A stretch of 53,867 nucleotides of DNA. It comes from Planctomycetota bacterium (GTDB lineage: Bacteria; Planctomycetota; UBA1135; UBA2386). Of this stretch, positions 1 through 6,907 are shown one piece after another. A program made the position numbers and the translations under genes. The stretch spans positions 1-53,867 of the forward strand of contig VGZG01000015.1 in the NCBI GenBank assembly GCA_016872675.1, in the 5' to 3' direction. The notes under the pieces were generated by a model. It saw only the letters and a list, made by a program, of their open reading frames with translations. It did no database searches and had not been told where the DNA came from. The first letter of the stretch is position 1. Every line of letters starts with the position of its first letter.

Positions 1-1
1 C

Positions 2-1039
2 GACGTCCCCGGCCAGCGCGCGCGCGCGGCCCAGCGCACCCTCGCAGCGGCGCTGCGCGCCGGCGAGGAGCCGCTCGCGGCGCTGGCGCAGTATCTCGGC
101 GACCGGCTCGGCGTCGCCGCTGCCGCGATCATCGCGCCCGACCTGCGCGAGCGGCTGCGCGCCGCCGGGCTCGCCGACGATCTCGTCGCGGCCGTCGTCG
201 CTACTGTCGAGCGAGGCACGACCGCGCGCTTTGGCGGCGGCGCGCCGCTCTTGGCCGACGCGGTGCTCGCGCTCGCGGCGCGGCTGGAGTCCGTGCGATT
301 GCTGCGCGCGGCTGCGGCGTTGGCGCCGCTGTGCGCGCTGGCGCTGTTGTGCGGCGGGCTCGGCGCGCAACACAAGGCCGATGCTCAGCTGGCTGCCGGC
401 GATCCGGTCGCGCTCTACCGCGCCGGCGACTTCCGCGCCGCCGCGGCGGCGTTTGGCGAGCGGTATGCGACGACCGGCGACCGCCGGCTGCTGCAGGCGC
501 AGGGCAACTGCTGGTTCCGGCTCGGCGACCTGCCGCGCGCGCTGTGGGCGTACGAGTCGGCGCTGCGGGCGCTGCCGCGCGACGCCGAACTGCGCGCCAA
601 CGCCGAGCTGGTCGCCGGCCGCCTTCAGCTCGATCCCGGCGGCGACGGCCTCGCCGCGCAGCTCGCGGCGCTGCGCGCGCGGTTGACGCCCGGCGAGCAA
701 CTGCTCGTCGCCGCGCTGCTGCTCGCGGTCGCCGCCGGTTGCTGCGCCTTTGGCTGGCGCCGCGTCGGCCTGCGCTGGCTTGCCGGTCTCGCTGCCGCGC
801 CCGGCGTCTGGTTGGCGCTCGACGCGCTGGCGTTCGCGCCGGCGCGACCGCCCGAGGCCATCGCGCTGCAGAAGCTGACGCTCGTCTCCGAACCTAGAGC
901 CGGCCTCGAGCCGGTGGCGACGGTGCGCGAGGGCGTGCGCGTCGCGGTGCTCGGCGGCGGCCAGGGCAGCTACGTGCGCGTGCGCGCCGGCGACCGCGTC
1001 GGCTTCACGCCGCGCGAGCATGTCGCTGTGATCGAGTGA
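2..1039 (+). CDS. BatD/BatE-like TPR membrane protein, 5' end outside window
   Basis: The frame is open from the window edge, so the true start lies upstream; TTG at 251 is an internal candidate without a convincing ribosome binding site. The first ~80 residues resemble the C-terminal tail of BatD/oxygen-tolerance proteins (a DLxxRLRAAGL segment). A hydrophobic stretch follows, then a TPR-like region (GDPVALYRAGDFRAAAAAF ... LGDLPRALWAYESAL), two more hydrophobic segments and a C-terminal bacterial SH3-like domain (EGVRVAVLGGG ... YVRVRAGDRVGF). TPR plus SH3 is the usual architecture of BatE of the Bat (aerotolerance) operon, whose proteins sit in the cytoplasmic membrane facing the periplasm. 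The rest of the operon (MoxR ATPase, BatA/BatB) would be upstream, off the window. The domain calls are by eye; a plain TPR/SH3 membrane protein is the alternative. Confidence 0.6.
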   Translation, partial: DVPGQRARAAQRTLAAALRAGEEPLAALAQYLGDRLGVAAAAIIAPDLRERLRAAGLADDLVAAVVATVERGTTARFGGGAPLLADAVLALAARLESVRLLRAAAALAPLCALALLCGGLGAQHKADAQLAAGDPVALYRAGDFRAAAAAFGERYATTGDRRLLQAQGNCWFRLGDLPRALWAYESALRALPRDAELRANAELVAGRLQLDPGGDGLAAQLAALRARLTPGEQLLVAALLLAVAAGCCAFGWRRVGLRWLAGLAAAPGVWLALDALAFAPARPPEAIALQKLTLVSEPRAGLEPVATVREGVRVAVLGGGQGSYVRVRAGDRVGFTPREHVAVIE

Positions 1040-1078
1040 GCATTGGCGTGCCGCGCGCCGCAGCGGCACGATGTCCGG

Positions 1079-1987
1079 ATGCGCCGTCATTTTGCCGCCT
1101 GCCTGCCACTGTGCGCTGCCGCTGTGCCGGCGCAGAACCAGGTGCTCGACGTCGTCGACGGCGAGACGCTGTACCGCGGCGGGTGGCTCGTCAGCTCCAG
1201 CATCGACCTCGACCGCGAGGAGTCGCTGTGGTCCGGCAACCGTCGCATCGACGATCCCGCCCAGCAGCACCGCACGCGCGCGACGACGACGCTCGGCGCG
1301 CAGTACGGCTTGCGCCACGATCTGCAGATCGGCTTCGCCGTCCCCTACGTGAGCGACGACTACGCGTCGCTCGTCGGCGGCTCGCGCATCGAAGGCGTCG
1401 GCGACGTCGAGCTGTTGGCGAAATGGCGGTTCCATCGTTGGGACGCGCCGCGCGTGGCGATCAACACCGCGTTGATCACCTCGTTGTCGCTGCCGACCGG
1501 CGCCAATGACGAGACGGTGGCGGGCGTCGAGCTGTCGCCGGAGCGCCAACCGGGCAGCGGCGGCCTCGATCCGGCGATCGGCGTCGCGATCACGCCCGAG
1601 CCCGGCCGCTGGCGCTTCAACGCCGCGATCCTGCGGCAGCTGCGCCACGACACCGACGGCGACGGCGACCGGCTGGGTTCGTCGTGGTACGGCGAGCTCG
1701 CCGTCGGCAACCGCTTCTGGCTCGAGCCGTATCCGGGGCCGTTCATGCGCCTGGATGCGTTCGCGCACTGGTACGACGAGTCGAACGACCGCCAGGACGG
1801 CGCCGATCTCGCCAACACCGGCACCGAGCGCCTCGCCGTCGGCGGCACCTGGGCGTTCCGGCCGCGGCCGTCGCTAGACTTCCAACTGACCGTCGAGGCC
1901 GTCGTCTGGCGCGACGCCAACGCGAACGCGCAGGGCCAGCTCGACGACGCCTGGTCGGCGCAGTTCGCGATCGGCTATCGTTTCTGA
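1079..1987 (+). CDS. exported beta-barrel-like outer membrane protein (transporter/MetA-like)
   Basis: A 302-residue protein starting at ATG 1079. That start gives a clean signal peptide (MRRHFAACLPLCAAAVPAQ); an upstream TTG at 1043 would add 12 residues that do not fit a signal. The mature part is rich in alternating hydrophobic strands, with phrases such as LQIGFAVPY, GVGDVELLAKWRF and ALITSLSLPTG, and it ends in aromatic FAIGYRF. This is the pattern of the 'transporter/MetA-pathway of phenol degradation' outer-membrane family and similar beta-barrels. No substrate can be assigned. It ends 21 bases before the lipoprotein-like gene at 2009, so the two may be co-transcribed. Confidence 0.6.
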   Translation: MRRHFAACLPLCAAAVPAQNQVLDVVDGETLYRGGWLVSSSIDLDREESLWSGNRRIDDPAQQHRTRATTTLGAQYGLRHDLQIGFAVPYVSDDYASLVGGSRIEGVGDVELLAKWRFHRWDAPRVAINTALITSLSLPTGANDETVAGVELSPERQPGSGGLDPAIGVAITPEPGRWRFNAAILRQLRHDTDGDGDRLGSSWYGELAVGNRFWLEPYPGPFMRLDAFAHWYDESNDRQDGADLANTGTERLAVGGTWAFRPRPSLDFQLTVEAVVWRDANANAQGQLDDAWSAQFAIGYRF

Positions 1988-2008
1988 CCGCGCCCGCCAG
2001 GACGTCCC

Positions 2009-2506
2009 ATGAAGCACAAGCTCCTTCCCGCGTTGTTCGCCGCCTTGGCGCTTGCCGCCTGCCTGCCGCCCGGCGTCGACATCCAGCCGGCGCCGACCGA
2101 CTTCGCGTTCGTCGAGATCCAGTTGCAGGGTTGAACTTGAAACGAGGAACTGCTGGGCCTTCAGCAGTTCTTCGAGAGCCGGTTCGGCTCTACCCCGCAG
2201 ATCGACCTTGATCGCCAGATCTGCCGCGTTCGCATCGAGCGACCGTTGCCGCTCGACCTCCGCGCCATCGCGCGCGGCGTGATCGAGAACAACATGGGCC
2301 TCGGTGGCCTCGAAGTGCGCGTCCGCGGCGAACTCGCCGACGGCACGGCGACGTTCGCCGACACCGGCCAGAAGGTGCCGGTCCATGGCGGGCCGGCGCG
2401 CTCGTCCGAGCCGTGGCTGTGGCTCGAGGCCAAGGACTACGGCAAGGAGCTCGCCGACAAGGCGACGTGGGTAAGGCAGACGCGCGTGCCGACGCTCGGC
2501 CCGTGA
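2009..2506 (+). CDS. lipoprotein reading frame with two in-frame TGA codons (candidate selenoprotein or broken gene)
   Basis: ATG 2009 opens a lipoprotein signal (MKHKLLPALFAALALAAC, lipobox Cys18). The frame meets TGA at 2132-2134, ACT, then TGA at 2138-2140. It then continues in the same frame as clear coding sequence (NEELLGLQQFFESRFG ... VRVRGELADGTATF ... RVPTLGP) to TGA 2504-2506. There is no ATG/GTG between the TGAs and 2246 (only TTG 2246 or CTG 2150), so the downstream part has no obvious start of its own. Both halves share one frame, so no frameshift is involved. A 13-bp hairpin begins three bases after the second TGA, the place where a bacterial SECIS element sits. Options: Sec insertion giving a U-T-U motif, a pseudogene, two base errors, or a 41-residue lipopeptide plus a separate gene. 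The family is not recognised. Confidence 0.45.
2143..2174 (+). promoter_or_regulatory. 13-bp hairpin directly after the double TGA (SECIS-like position)
   Basis: Left arm 2143-2155 pairs with right arm 2162-2174: 13 pairs including one G-U, with nine perfect pairs next to the loop. The six-base loop 2156-2161 is GGCCTT. The stem begins three bases after TGA 2138-2140, and the loop is 21 bases beyond the first TGA (2132-2134). Known bacterial SECIS hairpins lie immediately 3' of the UGA and carry G at the start of the apical loop. The arms also encode plausible protein, so chance pairing or a weak attenuator without a T-tract cannot be excluded. Confidence 0.4.
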
Positions 2507-2516
2507 GCCGCCCGGC

Positions 2517-2729
2517 TCACCCGATCATGCGCTTGGCGCGCAGCCCGGTCACTGCCAGCACCGCGCCGATCAGCAGGAACAGGCCGGCGACGAGGTAGCG
2601 CAGCAGCCATTCGTTCCACAGGATCAGCAGGCCGAAGCCGGCCGAGCCGGCGCCGAGGATCAGCAGCAGCGTCGGCAGCTGCGACGGGATGGGCATGCCG
2701 GGCATGCCGCGGTTGAGTTTGATGTCCAT
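2517..2729 (-). CDS. small two-TM membrane protein
   Basis: A 70-residue protein starting MDIKLNRGMPGMP. Two hydrophobic helices follow (LPTLLLILGAGSAGFGLLIL and YLVAGLFLLIGAVLAVTGL), separated by WNEWLLR, and the tail is basic (RAKRMIG). Its ATG overlaps the TGA of the upstream GNAT gene by one base (TGATG), implying translational coupling and a shared role. It is not assigned to a named family. Both termini are probably cytoplasmic. Confidence 0.7.
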   Translation of the reverse strand: MDIKLNRGMPGMPIPSQLPTLLLILGAGSAGFGLLILWNEWLLRYLVAGLFLLIGAVLAVTGLRAKRMIG

Positions 2730-3862
2730 CAGGCGAGTGAGCGGCGGTAGATGCGGTACCGGCGATAGGTCGCGAAGCCCATCGTCTCCAGCGGCCCGAT
2801 CATGTCCTTGTTGTCCTCGAGGATCCAACTGGCTTCGCAGGCGTTGAAGCCCGCCGCTTCGCCGTGCGTGGTGACGCGGTGCATCAACAGCATGTCGACG
2901 CCGGTGCGGCGGTACTCGGGGATCACGCCGAGCGTGAGCACCCGGATCGTTCGCGTGCGCTTCAACGCCCGCAGGAACTTCCACCAGCCGAACGGGAACA
3001 GTCGGCCGTCGCACGCCTTGGCCGCGATGTTGGTGTCCGGCACGGCGAGCGCGAACGCGATTGGTTCGCCCTTGGCCTCGGCGATGTGCAGCAGCGCCGG
3101 ATGTGCGATCTGCTTGAGGTCCTTGGCCTGCGCCAGGAACTCGTCGCGCGGCATCGGCACGAAGCCCCAGTTGCGCTCCCAGATGCGCTCGTACAGCGAC
3201 CAAAGCACGTCGCACTCGGCGTCGAAGCGCTTCATGTCGACATTGCGCAGGCTGATCTGCGACCGGCGCTGCAGGTGCTCGGCGATGCGGCCGATGCGTT
3301 TGCGATCGAGGTTGGCGCTGGTGCCCCAGAGCGCGACGAGGTCCTTTGCCTTCTCGAGGCCGGCGGCCTCGAGCCAGCCGCCGTAGCGCGGCGGGTTGTG
3401 CGGCATCATCATCACCGGCGGCCCGCCGGCGTCGTCGATACGCAGGCCGCAGCGGTTGTTGGTCGACAGGTCGACCGGGCCGCGCAGCTCGGTTGCGCCG
3501 CGGGCCCGGCACCAGTCGGCGGCGTGCGCAACCAGCGCCGCCGCGGTCTCGGCGTCGGCGGCCTCGAAGTGGCCGAAGAAGCCGACGCGGTCGCCGTGGA
3601 ACTCGTCGTGCAGCCGGTCGCGGCAGACGCTGACGCGGCCGGCGCAGTCGGCGCCGCGCCAGGCCGCGAAGAAGCCGACCTCGGCGTGGCCGAAGAACGG
3701 GTTCTTGCGCGCGTCGAGCTGCCAGGCCTCGGCGCGCGTCACCGGCGGCACGTAGTCGCGGTCGCCAACGTAGAAGCGGCGCTGCAGGTCGAGGAAGCGC
3801 CGTGGATCCGTCTCGGTCCGGATCGCGAGGGCTGCGCGCGGCTCTTTTGCGGGAGCGGCCAT
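2729..3862 (-). CDS. GNAT-superfamily N-acetyltransferase-like protein
   Basis: A 377-residue protein; ATG 3862 follows an AGCAGG-type ribosome binding site, and the frame upstream of this (to 5098) is shadow. The N-terminal part has the signature of an uncharacterised GNAT-like family: YVGDRDYVPPVTRAE, KNPFFGHAE, GRVSVCRDRLHDEF, GFFGHFEA, LRGPVDLSTNNRCGL. The C-terminal half carries an acetyl-CoA fold-like segment (VLTLGVIPEYRRTGVDMLLM) and the typical ending SWILEDNKDMIGPLETMGF. The substrate is unknown. It is coupled to the small membrane protein downstream and divergent from the HEAT-repeat lipoprotein gene with only 18 bases between starts, so at least one promoter must lie inside a coding region. 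Confidence 0.75.
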   Translation of the reverse strand: MAAPAKEPRAALAIRTETDPRRFLDLQRRFYVGDRDYVPPVTRAEAWQLDARKNPFFGHAEVGFFAAWRGADCAGRVSVCRDRLHDEFHGDRVGFFGHFEAADAETAAALVAHAADWCRARGATELRGPVDLSTNNRCGLRIDDAGGPPVMMMPHNPPRYGGWLEAAGLEKAKDLVALWGTSANLDRKRIGRIAEHLQRRSQISLRNVDMKRFDAECDVLWSLYERIWERNWGFVPMPRDEFLAQAKDLKQIAHPALLHIAEAKGEPIAFALAVPDTNIAAKACDGRLFPFGWWKFLRALKRTRTIRVLTLGVIPEYRRTGVDMLLMHRVTTHGEAAGFNACEASWILEDNKDMIGPLETMGFATYRRYRIYRRSLA

Positions 3863-3880
3863 CCTGCTAGACGTTAGGCG

Positions 3881-4810
3881 ATGCAACCGAGCGCTGCCAC
3901 GAAGCGGGTCCTCGTTGCGGCGGTCGCCGTTGCCGTCGCGGCGTGCGCGTCGACGCCGCCGCGCTTCGAGCTGGGGTTGCCGTCGCCCGAGCAAGCCGCG
4001 CGGCTCAAGGCCGCCGAGGCTGCGTATCGTGCCGCGGCGCCCGACTACCAAGCACAGCGGGACGCGATCGCGCCGGACCCGGTGGCGGTGGCGTGGCTCG
4101 TGCGCATGTTCATCCGCGACGTGTTCACGGCGCGCGAGGGCCGGCCGCTCGGCGACGACGACGAACTGCTGCGCGCCGCCGCGAAGATCGAGGATCCGCT
4201 GGCGGACCGCGCCATCGCCGAGATCAAGGCGCTCGGCGCCGTCGCCGTGCCGACACTGGTCGGCGACCTGCTGCAGCACGAGCAGCCGCAGCCGCGCGAA
4301 CTCGGCGTCGAGCTGCTCGGCGAGGTCGGCCAACCGGCGACGCCGGCGCTGCTGCCGCTCGCCAAGGCCGGCCCGCAGAAGCAGCGGCGCGCCGCCATCC
4401 GCGCCATCGGCCGCATCGGCTTCGACGCCGAAGGATTCGCGCTCGCGCGGTCGATGGCCGTCGATGACGCGGACTACAGGGTGCGCGCCGACGCGCTGCG
4501 CAGCCTGCACGGCGCTGGCTTGCAAGCGCAGGGGCTGGTGATCGGGCGGCTGCAGGCCGATGCCGACCCGTACGTCCGGCGCGTCGCCGCGGCGACCTTG
4601 GCGTCGTTCCGGACCACGGCGGCCGCGAACGCGCTGGTGGACTTCCTCGCCGCCTGCGAGCGCGCCAACGATCGCGATGGCGGCGTCGCCGCGCAGCGGG
4701 CGCTGCGGGCGATGGCCGGCGTGCGCACGGCGCGCACTGTCGCCGCCTGGCGCGAATGGGCCGCCGGCGTCGACGCCCGCGCCGCCAAACCGACCGGCGC
4801 CACCCGTTGA
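3881..4810 (+). CDS. HEAT-repeat lipoprotein
   Basis: 309 residues from ATG 3881. The N-terminus is a lipoprotein signal (KRVLVAAVAVAVAACAST; lipid Cys at about residue 22). Residues ~100-270 form HEAT/PBS-type helical repeats: VAVPTLVGDLLQHEQPQPREL, ATPALLPLAKAGPQKQRRAA, RVRADALRSLHGAG, YVRRVAAATLASF. Such proteins are binding scaffolds; no partner can be named. The gene faces away from the GNAT gene and is followed 20 bases later by a small Cys-rich protein gene, probably co-transcribed. Confidence 0.75.
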   Translation: MQPSAATKRVLVAAVAVAVAACASTPPRFELGLPSPEQAARLKAAEAAYRAAAPDYQAQRDAIAPDPVAVAWLVRMFIRDVFTAREGRPLGDDDELLRAAAKIEDPLADRAIAEIKALGAVAVPTLVGDLLQHEQPQPRELGVELLGEVGQPATPALLPLAKAGPQKQRRAAIRAIGRIGFDAEGFALARSMAVDDADYRVRADALRSLHGAGLQAQGLVIGRLQADADPYVRRVAAATLASFRTTAAANALVDFLAACERANDRDGGVAAQRALRAMAGVRTARTVAAWREWAAGVDARAAKPTGATR

Positions 4811-4830
4811 GCGCCCGAACCCCGACATCC

Positions 4831-5370
4831 ATGGTTGAAGACTGGAAGATCCAACGCGATCGCGCGGCGTGCACGCGCCCCGGTTGTCCGCTGCCGACGA
4901 GCAGGTCCTACTTCGCAGTGTTGCACTGGCCGGCGTGCGTGCGCAGCGACATGTGCGACGCCTGCTTCCAGGACCACGAGCGCCGTTGTCCGGCAGGGGA
5001 GCCGCCGATCTTCTGGCGCGCGTTCCGCAAGCTGTCGGGCAGCAAGGAGCCGGCGCTCGACCTCCACTCGCTGCGCGCGCTGTTCGACCGGCTCGCATCG
5101 GTCGCGGACGACCGGGCGCGCGCGCTGCGCTACTTCTGCGCCCTGCTGCTGCTGCGCAAGCGCGTGCTGCGCATGGTGCCGGCGCGCACCGCCGAGCAGG
5201 AGCGCGCCGACCTCGTGCTCGGCGACCCGAAGAACAAGGAAGCGCCGCCGGTGGCGCTGTTCGCGCCGGCGATCGACCTGTCCGATCTGTCGGCGCTCAA
5301 GGACGAGCTGATGGCCGCGATCGGCGAGGGCGGCGCGACGCCGGCCGAGGGCGAGCCGGGCGCGGGCTGA
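4831..5370 (+). CDS. Cys-rich hypothetical protein
   Basis: 179 residues from ATG 4831 (MVEDWKIQRDRAAC). Six Cys lie within the first ~55 residues, including C-x4-C near residues 14-19 and a C-x2-C near 42-45 (MCDACF), plus His residues, suggesting a small metal-binding or zinc-ribbon domain. The rest is charged and helical (RALFDRLASVADDRARALRYFCALLLLRKRVLRM, seen in two adjoining blocks) with a Gly/Glu-rich tail. No signal peptide, so cytoplasmic. The function is unknown; the position downstream of the HEAT lipoprotein gives only a weak hint. Confidence 0.65.
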   Translation: MVEDWKIQRDRAACTRPGCPLPTSRSYFAVLHWPACVRSDMCDACFQDHERRCPAGEPPIFWRAFRKLSGSKEPALDLHSLRALFDRLASVADDRARALRYFCALLLLRKRVLRMVPARTAEQERADLVLGDPKNKEAPPVALFAPAIDLSDLSALKDELMAAIGEGGATPAEGEPGAG

Positions 5371-5502
5371 GAGCCCGAGAACAAATCCCGCTAGCGGCGC
5401 GCAGATTGCCCGTGGTGAGCGCTTTCGGCGCCACGCGGAGTCTGTGCAACCGACTGACTCTCAGGCTCTGCGCGGCGGTCTGGTCGCTGCCGGGCAAGCC
5501 CG
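5371..5502. other. convergent intergenic stretch
   Basis: A 132-base spacer between the convergent ends of the Cys-rich protein gene and the minus-strand lipoprotein gene. Only a weak GAGTC/GACTC inverted repeat is visible and there is no T-tract. No gene is seen. Confidence 0.4.
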
Positions 5503-6087
5503 TCAGTTCCAGGTGACGTCCCAGGTCAGCGTCTCACCGGCCTCGCGTGCAGTCTCGACCGGGATGCTGAGCCACGCGCGTTTGCCGTCGCGGTCGGCCT
5601 CGACGCCGCGGGCGCTGGGCAGCACGCTGCTGCTGACCGCGGCGCCCGGCAGGTCGAACTCCAGGCGCAGCGTGTCGCCGACCTCGGTGGTCTTGCGGCG
5701 CGGGTCGTAGACGCCGGCCAACTCGCCGCGGGTGCGTTTGTCGGGGACGAGCGCTGCGACCCAGCCGGCGGTGGCGCTGCGGGCAATGCGCACGGTCAGC
5801 TTGTTGGCGTCCATGCGCGGCACGAACTGCAGCGCGTCGTCGCCAAAGCGCAGGTCGGCGAGTTTGGCCGCAGCGCCCTGGCTGTGCATGAGCGCGGCTC
5901 GCTGGTGCCAATCGACGCCCTTGACGACGGCCTCGGCGGGGCTGGGCGACGGCGAGGCGACCAGGGCGCGGGCGGTGACGTCGGCGGCGCCGTCGGGATG
6001 CAAACGGATGTGCAGGCCGACGATCTCGTTGCCTGAGCAGGCGGCAAGGCAGGGGAGTAGCCAGACGGCGAGGCGGAGCAGGTGCAT
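5503..6087 (-). CDS. lipoprotein of unknown function
   Basis: 194 residues when started at ATG 6087. This gives MHLLRLAVWLLPCLAAC, a lipoprotein signal with lipid Cys17 followed by SGNEIVGLHIRLHPDG. The longer frame to 6174 adds a polar leader incompatible with a signal. The mature domain is strand-rich (LRFGDDALQFVPRM, KLTVRIARSATAGWVAALV, DTLRLEFDLPG, ETLTWDVTWN), typical of a periplasm-facing beta-sandwich. Some planctomycete lipoproteins look similar, but no family can be named. No clear ribosome binding site is seen upstream; the leader contains a short CA repeat. Confidence 0.65.
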   Translation of the reverse strand: MHLLRLAVWLLPCLAACSGNEIVGLHIRLHPDGAADVTARALVASPSPSPAEAVVKGVDWHQRAALMHSQGAAAKLADLRFGDDALQFVPRMDANKLTVRIARSATAGWVAALVPDKRTRGELAGVYDPRRKTTEVGDTLRLEFDLPGAAVSSSVLPSARGVEADRDGKRAWLSIPVETAREAGETLTWDVTWN

Positions 6088-6233
6088 GAGCGTGTGTGTG
6101 TGGGGGGGCGTTTTCGCAGCCGGTGCGGCGCCGTGCGCGAATTTTTTCGCGGGGTCGCGGAGGCGGTCGGCCACAGGCTCTCGTGGTGGCGCGGAAGGCG
6201 CGACCCCAAGGGCTGTGCCTGCAAAACTATCCG

Positions 6234-6300
6234 GTGGTTTTGAGGGGGTAAATAGTGGGTGTAGCGTGGTAAAAAGTGGTTGATCAGTGGGTTTGTGTGG
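6234..6300 (+). repeat. seven-copy helically phased GTGG array, probable MraZ operator
   Basis: GTGG begins at 6234, 6255, 6266, 6276, 6287 and 6297, with a GGGG variant at 6244 filling the one gap. Spacings are 10, 11, 11, 10, 11 and 10 bases, about one helical turn each, so every copy is on the same DNA face. MraZ is known to bind tandem TGGG/GTGG-type repeats with about 10-base period upstream of its own operon (three copies in E. coli). The array ends 49 bases before mraZ and overlaps the candidate promoter, which fits autoregulation of the dcw cluster. Confidence 0.8.
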
Positions 6301-6307
6301 TTAGATT
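6280..6307 (+). promoter_or_regulatory. candidate sigma70 promoter of mraZ / dcw cluster
   Basis: TTGATC (6280-6285), a 16-base spacer and TAGATT (6302-6307), each 4/6 to consensus, predict a start near 6314 and a ~35-base leader. The last two GTGG repeats lie inside the spacer, so MraZ binding should block RNA polymerase. Assigned by eye. Confidence 0.5.
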
Positions 6308-6349
6308 CCGGCGCGACACGGGGGCGGCAGCTCCCCCAACCCCGCCGGC

Positions 6350-6826
6350 ATGACCTCCTACTTCGGCAGCTCGGAGCACACCCTGGATGACAAGAGCAGG
6401 CTCGTCCTGCCCGGTCGCATCCTGGATGCCGTCGCCAAGAACGTATGGCAGTTCCATCTCACGGCGGGGCTGGATCGCTGCCTCCTCCTGCACGACAGCC
6501 AGGGGTTTCAGGAACTCGTCGCGCGGATCGGCAAAGCCGTGCCAGGCAGCCGAGCCCATCGGGCGCTCTGCCGGCGGTTCCTGGGGCACTCCGTGGAGGT
6601 CGAGCCTGACGGCAACCGGCGCATTCGCATTCCGGAGCCGTTGCTCAAGTACGCGGGGCTCGCGGCGAGCCAGGCGGTGGTCCTCGTCGGCGCCGGCCGG
6701 GTCATGGAGATCTGGTCGCCTGCCAACCTGGACAACGTCCTTGCCGACGCGACCCCCGAGGAAGAGTCGCTCTTTGCCAGTCTGGTCAGTCCTGTCGAGC
6801 CGTCCGCGGCCACGAACAGGACCTGA
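6350..6826 (+). CDS. mraZ: transcriptional regulator MraZ
   Basis: 158 residues. Two SpoVT/AbrB-like swapped-hairpin domains are present, both with the DNA-contacting DxxxR motif: DDKSR (EHTLDDKSRLVLPGR, residues ~9-22) and DGNRR (PDGNRRIRIPEPLLKYAGL). Further family signatures are TAGLDRCLLLHD and VVLVGAGRVMEIW. MraZ forms ring-shaped octamers that bind direct repeats and control the dcw operon; it heads this cluster as in most bacteria. The GTGG array upstream is its likely target. The sequence is a little longer than usual (about 145-152) because of a polar C-terminal tail. Confidence 0.95.
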   Translation: MTSYFGSSEHTLDDKSRLVLPGRILDAVAKNVWQFHLTAGLDRCLLLHDSQGFQELVARIGKAVPGSRAHRALCRRFLGHSVEVEPDGNRRIRIPEPLLKYAGLAASQAVVLVGAGRVMEIWSPANLDNVLADATPEEESLFASLVSPVEPSAATNRT

Positions 6827-6907
6827 GCGTTGCGCGTTCGTGTCGGCGCGGTCCCGGTCAGGGCCCGAGTCCGATTGCTGCTGTCGGGTGGTCAAGGGAA
6901 GTAGCAA

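Noticed and set aside
3863-5098. N-terminal extension of the minus-strand GNAT frame to 5098
   Set aside because: Would overlap the HEAT-repeat lipoprotein gene antisense; the extension is Arg/Ala-rich shadow, and the family signature begins just after ATG 3862.
6090-6102. short GT repeat
   Set aside because: About five units only; a simple low-complexity tract in the leader of the minus-strand lipoprotein gene, no evidence of phase variation.
6136-6151. CGCGAATTTTTTCGCG inverted repeat
   Set aside because: AT-rich centre noted as a possible regulator site or UP element, but no phase with the GTGG array or promoter could be shown.
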